Shown one piece after another: positions 58,811-64,000 of a stretch of 64,000 bases of DNA (positions are counted from its first letter, which is position 1; every line of letters begins with the position of its first letter). Position numbers and translations under genes: made by a program. The notes below the pieces were generated by a model. That model did not search any database, was not told the DNA's origin, and was given only the letters and a program-made list of their open reading frames with translations. The stretch lies in NCBI RefSeq assembly GCF_900176345.1, contig NZ_FWXU01000015.1:62001-126000 (forward strand). Direction: 5' to 3'. The DNA is from Rhizobium sp. RU36D. GTDB taxonomy: Bacteria; Pseudomonadota; Alphaproteobacteria; Rhizobiales; Rhizobiaceae.

Positions 58811-59871
58811 GGGGCGATATCCGCCACCGGCGCCCACATCACCTGGTCGATCCTCTGCGCGCCGGTTGCCAGCATCACCAGGCGGTCGAAACCCAGTGCT
58901 ATGCCGCTTGCATCAGGCATCAGCGCGAGAGACGCCAGGAAATCCTCGTCGATCGGATAGGTCTCGCCGTAGATGCGGGCTTTCTCCGACATCTCGATCT
59001 CAAATCGCCTGCGCTGCTCGCCGGCATCCGTCAACTCGCCGAAGGCATTGGCCAGTTCCACCCCGCAGGCATAAAGCTCGAAGCGTTCCGCGACACGCGG
59101 GTCGCGAGCGGAGGGACGGGCGAGGGCGGCTTCGCTGACCGGATATTCATACAGGATCGTTGCCCTGTCAAAACCAAGATTGGGCTCGACCTTCTCTACG
59201 ATGACGCGGCTAAACAGGTCGGCCCAGCTATCATCATCGGCGTGGCGAATGCCGGCACGGACGAGTTCAGCGGCCAGCCGGTCGCGGTCTGTTTCTCCCG
59301 ATTGCGCAATCGAGGCGAGGAGATCGATGCTGGCATAGCGCTCGAAGGCTTCCGCCACACTCAGCCGCTCCGGCTGCTTCTGCGGATCGCAAGTCTGACC
59401 CCGGAAGGTCAAGGCCCGGCTGCCTGCGCAGTCTGCGGCCAGTGCCAGGATCTCGGCGCTATCCTGCATCAGCGTCTCGTAGCCTTCGCCCACCCTGTAC
59501 CATTCCACCATCGTGAATTCCGGGTGGTGCAGCGGCCCGCGCTCCCGGTTGCGGTAGACGTGGGAAAAGCAGGCGATCTTGCGTTCTCCCGCGGCAAGCA
59601 GCTTCTTGCAGGCGAATTCCGGCGAGGTGTGCAGATAAAGCGGTGTGGGGCGACCATCCGTGGTCAGCGACTGCGTGACAAAGGCGTGCAGATGCGCCTC
59701 GTTTCCGGGCGAGACCTGAAGGGCTGCGGTATCGACTTCCACGAAGTTGTGCTTGTCGAAAAATGTCCTCAGTTCCCGCTGGATGCGATTGCGCGCCAGG
59801 AGAAACGGGCGCCGGTCCGCATGGACCGAGGGCGTCCACCAGGGCGAGGCGCGTTGGCTCGTATCCGTCAT
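58807..59871 (-). CDS. epmA: EpmA, EF-P lysine ligase (GenX/PoxA)
   Basis: A 354-residue class II lysyl-tRNA-synthetase paralogue without the anticodon-binding domain. Motif 2 is FSHVYRNRERGPLHHPEFTMVEWYR and motif 3 ASGIALGFDRLVML. It attaches beta-lysine to Lys34 of EF-P. The start at 59871 is 8 codons inside the longest frame. It is divergent from efp across a 144-bp region that holds both promoters. Confidence 0.93.
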   Translation of the reverse strand: MTDTSQRASPWWTPSVHADRRPFLLARNRIQRELRTFFDKHNFVEVDTAALQVSPGNEAHLHAFVTQSLTTDGRPTPLYLHTSPEFACKKLLAAGERKIACFSHVYRNRERGPLHHPEFTMVEWYRVGEGYETLMQDSAEILALAADCAGSRALTFRGQTCDPQKQPERLSVAEAFERYASIDLLASIAQSGETDRDRLAAELVRAGIRHADDDSWADLFSRVIVEKVEPNLGFDRATILYEYPVSEAALARPSARDPRVAERFELYACGVELANAFGELTDAGEQRRRFEIEMSEKARIYGETYPIDEDFLASLALMPDASGIALGFDRLVMLATGAQRIDQVMWAPVADIAP

Positions 59872-60015
59872 CGCGGGTTTCTCTGTCCTTGTCACAACAC
59901 GGGCTGGCTATTTCGCCCGATTTAGGTTAGGTGCGCCCATGAAAATCATGAAGACGTCAGCAGGGACGGCGGGTCGTCCTTTACGACGGGTCTTCCGCAG
60001 TTACAAGGAATTCCA

Positions 60016-60585
60016 ATGGTCAAGATTATCGCGTCATCCGTCCGCAAGGGCAATGTGCTTGATGTCGACGGCAAGCTGTACGTCGTTCTCACCGCCGAAA
60101 ACTTCCACCCCGGCAAGGGCACTCCCGTGACCCAGGTCAATATGCGCCGCATCGTCGACGGCGTGAAGGTGTCCGAGCGCTGGCGCACGACCGAACAGGT
60201 CGAGCGCGCCTTCGTGGAAGACGTCAATCATCAGTTCCTCTATGAGGACGGCGAAGGCTTCCACTTCATGAACCCGGAATCCTATGACCAGGTGGTTGTG
60301 GATGTCGACACGATGGGCGACCAGAAAGCCTATCTGCAGGAAGGCATGACCTGCATTCTGTCGATGCATGAAGGTGTAGCGCTGGCGATCCAGCTGCCGC
60401 GTCACGTGACGCTGGAAATCACCGAAACCGAGCCGGTGACCAAGGGTCAGACGGCTTCTTCCTCCTACAAGCCCGCCATGCTGTCGAACGGCATCCGCAC
60501 GCTGGTGCCGCCGCATATCGATGCCGGAACGCGCGTCGTTATCGCAACGGAAGACAATTCCTACGTCGAACGCGCCAAGAACTGA
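60016..60585 (+). CDS. efp: Elongation factor P
   Basis: A 189-residue EF-P with the usual three beta-barrel domains. The modification loop is FHPGKGTP with Lys34, the residue beta-lysylated by EpmA/EpmB, both encoded next door. The C-terminal signature is [29 protein letters not shown] rescues ribosomes stalled on polyproline; the ExbB and TonB proteins in this window are full of such stretches. A strong terminator follows. Confidence 0.97.
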   Translation: MVKIIASSVRKGNVLDVDGKLYVVLTAENFHPGKGTPVTQVNMRRIVDGVKVSERWRTTEQVERAFVEDVNHQFLYEDGEGFHFMNPESYDQVVVDVDTMGDQKAYLQEGMTCILSMHEGVALAIQLPRHVTLEITETEPVTKGQTASSSYKPAMLSNGIRTLVPPHIDAGTRVVIATEDNSYVERAKN

Positions 60586-60610
60586 TCCGCCCCGCCGGTC
60601 AGATGAAGCT

Positions 60611-60643
60611 ATGGCCTGTCGGATCTCCGGCGGGCCATTTTTA
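60611..60643 (+). terminator. Rho-independent terminator after efp
   Basis: A stem with ATGGCC/GGCCAT at the base, inner CGG/CCG pairs and an ATCT loop, followed by TTTTTATT. It lies about 25 bp after the efp stop. Confidence 0.88.
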
Positions 60644-60691
60644 TTGGGGCTTGTGCTGTCCCCACAACGCTTGCCGTTAATCCATAAATTT

Positions 60692-60719
60692 GGGCCGGCG
60701 AGGGGGATCTCGCCGGCCC
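60692..60719 (-). terminator. Stem-loop terminator after the YdcH-like gene
   Basis: Perfect 11-base arms GGGCCGGCGAG and CTCGCCGGCCC with a 6-base loop. On the minus strand it lies about 50 bp past the YdcH-like stop and is followed by an A/T-rich stretch (AAATTTATGG). Confidence 0.65.
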
Positions 60720-60766
60720 TGATTTCGGCCTAAAGTCTACTCTTGCGGCGGAAAGAGTATCTCGCC

Positions 60767-60979
60767 TCAGCGGCTGGCGAGACGCGACCGATTGGCCGAA
60801 GCTGGGATGAACGCCATTTCCGCGCGTTCGAGGTGGCTGATCTGCTCCTTGAGCTTCAGCTTGATTTTTTTCAGAGACTGTACGCGGAGCGTATCCGGTA
60901 GTGGCCGGCGCTGTTCCTCCATGATCTTGGCGGCGATGATCGAGTGGCGGCTGATCAGGGCTTTCAGTAGAGGTTTCAT
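60767..60979 (-). CDS. DUF465 (YdcH-like) small protein
   Basis: A 70-residue, highly basic, helical protein. SLKKIKLKLKEQISHLER is the DUF465 signature near the C terminus, giving a short coiled coil. Family members are of unknown role. GGAG precedes the ATG at 60979; 12 further in-frame codons have no ribosome site. It is divergent from the LysR gene at 61071. Confidence 0.75.
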   Translation of the reverse strand: MKPLLKALISRHSIIAAKIMEEQRRPLPDTLRVQSLKKIKLKLKEQISHLERAEMAFIPASANRSRLASR

Positions 60980-61070
60980 TGCGATCTCCTTTGTTGCCAC
61001 TTGAATCTGGTGCAAAGACCGTCATTATTCCAATTGATTGTTCGGATCGTTCTCATAGAGAAAAACTATC

Positions 61071-62033
61071 ATGCCGTTTCGACCCAGCCACCGTCAGTTG
61101 GAATACCTGATTGCGCTGGGAGACACCGGCCATTTTGGCGAGGCCGCGAAACGCTGCCACGTGTCGCAGCCGACTCTCTCGGTTCAGGTCGCTCTTCTGG
61201 AGAAGCAGTTGGGAACCGATCTCCTGGATCGGCGCCCGGGCCAGGTGGTGCCAACACCCGTCGGCGCGCAAATCATCGCCGCGGCGCGTGTGGTGCTGGC
61301 TGGTCTGGATGACATCAGGGCTCTTGCGCAATCGTCCAAGGCTAATCTCGGCGGCGCCATCCGGCTGGGCGTCGTCTCGTCTTTCGGTCCGTATTTCCTG
61401 CCGTTCCTGCTGCCTCAACTCCATGCCGACCATCGGGAACTCAAGGTCTATATCCGGGAAGACCGTCCGCGATCCCTGGAGGCGGCGGTTCTGTCTGGAG
61501 AAATGGATTGCGGGCTTGGCCAGGATCCCGGGCAGGACGATCTTTTTGCGTTTCAGGGCATCTGCCGTGAGCGGATCTATCTCGGCGTTCCGCGGCAGCA
61601 TGCCATTGCGGCGATGTCGAGAGTGCCGCTCAGCGCTCTCAAGGGAGAGCGCTTGCTGACGCTTGGCCCCGGTCACCGGTTGCTGGACGACGTGCGAAAT
61701 CTTGCCGCTGTTTCCGGCGCCATCCTGGCCGAAGACTATGAGGGGACCAGCCTGGATGCGCTGCGTCAGATGGTTTCCATCGAGATGGGCCTATCGCTTT
61801 TTCCGGAACTCTACATTCGCTCCGAGGTGCGAGGTGGGGAAAACGTCCACCTGGTGGAACTCGATGGATGGACCGGAGAGCGGCAGATCGGTTTCTTCTG
61901 GCGCAGGCAGAGTGCCCGCGGAGCGCATTTTGCCGCCTTGGCGCGGCTTGGCAGGAGCATTGCCGTCGATCGGCTTCACCTGGTGTCGCCCGACTGTGGC
62001 GGACCGGCGGCAGGGAGCGCCGGCCCGCTATAG
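61071..62033 (+). CDS. OxyR-like LysR regulator lacking the redox cysteine
   Basis: A 320-residue LysR whose sequence lies in the OxyR branch: FRPSHRQLEYLIALGDTGHFGEAAKRCHVSQPTLSVQVALLEKQLG, then LGVVSSFGPYFLPFLLPQL. In OxyR the peroxide sensor cysteine lies in GHCLRD; here the matching segment reads GPGHRLLDDV, with Arg in place of Cys. It is therefore unlikely to be a peroxide sensor of the OxyR type. It converges on gabD (11-bp gap) and lies next to the YdcH-like gene. The effector is unknown; control of gabDT is possible. Confidence 0.82.
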   Translation: MPFRPSHRQLEYLIALGDTGHFGEAAKRCHVSQPTLSVQVALLEKQLGTDLLDRRPGQVVPTPVGAQIIAAARVVLAGLDDIRALAQSSKANLGGAIRLGVVSSFGPYFLPFLLPQLHADHRELKVYIREDRPRSLEAAVLSGEMDCGLGQDPGQDDLFAFQGICRERIYLGVPRQHAIAAMSRVPLSALKGERLLTLGPGHRLLDDVRNLAAVSGAILAEDYEGTSLDALRQMVSIEMGLSLFPELYIRSEVRGGENVHLVELDGWTGERQIGFFWRRQSARGAHFAALARLGRSIAVDRLHLVSPDCGGPAAGSAGPL

Positions 62034-62044
62034 ATCGGGGCGTG

Positions 62045-63529
62045 TTACTGAATGCCGCCCAGGCAGAGATATTTGATCTCCGTGTAGTCATCGATGCCGT
62101 ATTTCGACCCCTCGCGGCCAAGACCGGACTGCTTGATGCCGCCGAAGGGTGCGACCTCGGTCGAAATCAGGCCGGTATTGACGCCGACCATGCCGTATTC
62201 CAAAGCCTCGGCCACCCGGAAGATCTTGGCGATGTCCTTGGAATAGAAATAGGATGCCAGACCGAACTCGGTGTTGTTGGCAAGCTCGACGACCTCATCT
62301 TCCGTTTCGAAGCGGAAGAGCGGTGCAACGGGACCGAAGGTCTCTTCCACGGCCACCTTCATCTCGCTGGTAACGCCGGTCAGAATGGTCGGCTGGAAAA
62401 ACAGGCCGCCCTGTTCCGCCGCATCGCCGCCGACAGCCACCTTTGCGCCCTTGGAGACTGCATCGGCCACGTGCTCCTTGACCTTCTTCAGGGCATTTTC
62501 ATCGATCAGCGGACCGGTGGTCACGCCCTCGGCGAAGCCGTCGCCCACTTTCATCTTGGATACGCGCTCGGCCAGCTTCTGCGCAAAGGCATCATAGACG
62601 CCTGATTGCACATAGAGGCGGTTGGCGCAGACGCAGGTCTGGCCGGCGTTGCGGTATTTCGAGATCATGGCGCCTTCGACGGCGGCATCGAGATCGGCAT
62701 CATCGAAGACGATGAACGGGGCATTGCCGCCCAGTTCCAGGCCAAGCTTCATGATCTGGTCAGCGCCCTGGCGCATCAGGATGCGGCCGACATTGGTGGA
62801 GCCCGTGAAGGTCAGCTTGCGGACCTTGTCGTTCTCGCACATCTCCTTGCCGACCATGGCGGCGTCGGTCGAGGTGACCACCGAGAAGATCCCGGCAGGC
62901 ACGCCCGCACGTTCCGCCAGAAGGGCTAGCGCCAGGGCGGACAGCGGTGTCTGCGCTGCCGGCTTCGACACCATGGCGCAGCCGACTGCGATGGCGGGCG
63001 CCATCTTGCGCGCCAGCATGGCATTCGGGAAGTTCCACGGCGTGATGGCACCGACGACGCCCACCGGCTGCTTGATGACGATGATGCGCTTGTCCTGCTG
63101 ATGGCCGGGAATGGTATCGCCATAGACGCGCTTGGCCTCTTCACCGAACCACTCGACATAGGATGCGCCATAGAGAATTTCGCCGCGCGCTTCCGGCCAG
63201 GGCTTGCCCATTTCCATGGTCAGGATGGTCGCAAGGTCATCGGCATTGGCGACCATGAGGTCGTAGAGCTTGCGCAAGACCGCGGCTCGCTCCTTGCCGG
63301 TCTTTGCCGCCCAGGTTTTCTGGGCCTTGTGGGCCAGGTCGATCGCCCTCGTGATTTCGGAGCGATCAAGATCCGGAAGAACGGCGATCACATCGCCGGT
63401 CGCCGGATTGGTGACGTCGAATGTCTTGCCGCTGGTGCTGCTTGCCAGCCATTCGCTGCCGATCAATGCCTTGTCGATGGCAAGGCTCGGATCCTTGAGT
63501 TTGGACGTGAGTTTGTCGGAAATGGTCAT
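62045..63529 (-). CDS. gabD: Succinate-semialdehyde dehydrogenase
   Basis: A 494-residue aldehyde dehydrogenase of the GabD type, with the catalytic Cys in RNAGQTCVCANRLYVQ (adjacent second Cys two residues on), the Glu in LELGGNAPFIVF, and the C-terminal PFGGIKQSGLGREGSKYGIDDYTEIKYLC. It oxidises succinate semialdehyde to succinate, the second step of GABA breakdown. Its start overlaps the gabT stop by 4 bases (ATGA), so the two are coupled. Confidence 0.93.
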   Translation of the reverse strand: MTISDKLTSKLKDPSLAIDKALIGSEWLASSTSGKTFDVTNPATGDVIAVLPDLDRSEITRAIDLAHKAQKTWAAKTGKERAAVLRKLYDLMVANADDLATILTMEMGKPWPEARGEILYGASYVEWFGEEAKRVYGDTIPGHQQDKRIIVIKQPVGVVGAITPWNFPNAMLARKMAPAIAVGCAMVSKPAAQTPLSALALALLAERAGVPAGIFSVVTSTDAAMVGKEMCENDKVRKLTFTGSTNVGRILMRQGADQIMKLGLELGGNAPFIVFDDADLDAAVEGAMISKYRNAGQTCVCANRLYVQSGVYDAFAQKLAERVSKMKVGDGFAEGVTTGPLIDENALKKVKEHVADAVSKGAKVAVGGDAAEQGGLFFQPTILTGVTSEMKVAVEETFGPVAPLFRFETEDEVVELANNTEFGLASYFYSKDIAKIFRVAEALEYGMVGVNTGLISTEVAPFGGIKQSGLGREGSKYGIDDYTEIKYLCLGGIQ

Positions 63530-64000
63530 TTCTTGGCCTCCGCGCTGCATTCGCGCATGCTGGATTCGATGATGGCAAGCGCCTCGCTGAACACCTCGTC
63601 CTGGATGGTGATGGGAGAGAGGAAGCGAATGACGTTGCCGTAAATGCCGCAGGTCAGCAGAATAAGCCCCTTTTCCAAGGCCTTCAGCCTCACGGCGTTG
63701 GTAAACTCGGCGCTTGGCTTGTCGGTTCCCGGCTGGTTGAACTCAACCGCAACCATGAAGCCCGGGCCGCGGATGTCTGCGATCTCCGGCACGTCCGACC
63801 GCAGGGATTCGAGCTTCTGCTTCAAACGGGCACCAAGCGCCTGGGCGCGGTCGCAGAGCTTTTCCTCTTCGATCACGTCAAGAACGGCGTGCGCGGCAGC
63901 CACGCCAATCGGGCTGCCGGCATAGGTGCCACCCAGGCCGCCCGGGCCCGGCGCGTCCATGATTTCTGCACGCCCAGTGACGGCAGAGATGGGGAAGCCG
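63526..64000 (-). CDS. gabT: 4-aminobutyrate aminotransferase, C-terminal part
   Basis: About 157 C-terminal residues of a class III aminotransferase; the frame is open to the right window edge. It shows GFPISAVTGRAEIMDAP, PGGLGGTYAGSPIGVAAAHAVL, and a C-terminal GLILLTCGIYGNVIRFLSPITI, as in GabT. The PLP lysine lies outside the window. It is upstream of and coupled to gabD, giving a gabT-gabD operon that converts 4-aminobutyrate to succinate. Confidence 0.93.
   Translation of the reverse strand, partial: GFPISAVTGRAEIMDAPGPGGLGGTYAGSPIGVAAAHAVLDVIEEEKLCDRAQALGARLKQKLESLRSDVPEIADIRGPGFMVAVEFNQPGTDKPSAEFTNAVRLKALEKGLILLTCGIYGNVIRFLSPITIQDEVFSEALAIIESSMRECSAEAKK

Noticed and set aside
1..64000. 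CRISPR arrays, insertion sequences, tRNA or rRNA genes
   Set aside because: No regularly spaced repeats, transposase motifs or cloverleaf-like sequences were recognised on reading both strands.

Overview
The window looks like chromosome from a member of the Rhizobiaceae (Rhizobium, Allorhizobium or Agrobacterium type). G+C is high, alphaproteobacterial signatures are present (PhyR/NepR/EcfG stress switch, HWE-type histidine kinases, glxABCD-glnT-purU block, amaAB lysine genes), and gene order is operonic with many ATGA start/stop overlaps. I saw no tRNA, rRNA, CRISPR array or insertion sequence.

Layout. 1-0.8 kb: 5' part of a secreted PAN/TPR protein, probably an alpha-2-macroglobulin. 1.3-5.7 kb: extradiol aromatic-cleavage operon (hydrolase, ligA, ligB, YciI-like, aldolase) and a LysR regulator with two DNA-binding domains. 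5.7-14.6 kb: general stress response hub with phyR, two nepR copies, ecfG, two HWE kinases and several small stress genes. Eight GGAAC-N16/17-CGTT promoters can be read directly from the sequence. 14.2-18.9 kb: receiver protein, Crp/Fnr regulator, pfkB and a convergent ppsA with an FNR-type box. 19-22.8 kb: second aromatic operon (LysR, DUF1932 dehydrogenase, galD, galB) that completes the lower part of the 4,5-cleavage route. 22.9-25.7 kb: exbB-exbD-tonB. 25.9-27.4 kb: phosphotransferase/P-loop kinase fusion. 27.5-34.8 kb: lysine-type catabolism (amaB, amaA, LysR, a stand-alone Lrp effector domain, and a 972-residue kinase/aminotransferase fusion). 34.8-41.3 kb: purU-glnT-glxDCB and glxA. 41.4-51.8 kb: exopolysaccharide locus (GH5, Wzy-like, Wzz-like, two glycosyltransferases, Wzx, tandem hydrolase). 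51.8-57.6 kb: operon with a carrier protein, an acyl-CoA dehydrogenase homologue, an amino acid:[carrier protein] ligase, DUF1839 and GH2. 57.8-60.6 kb: epmB-epmA and efp. 60.8-64 kb: YdcH-like gene, LysR and gabD-gabT.

How the parts work together. PhyR, once phosphorylated by HWE kinases, sequesters NepR and frees EcfG, which reads the promoters placed throughout its own neighbourhood. The two aromatic operons together encode ring cleavage, tautomerisation, hydration and aldol cleavage to pyruvate and oxaloacetate, but no ligC or ligI is present, which fits gallate better than protocatechuate. The amaA/amaB genes and the adjacent fusion protein may all feed 2-aminoadipate semialdehyde. The least understood unit is the amino acid:[carrier protein] ligase operon beside the polysaccharide genes.
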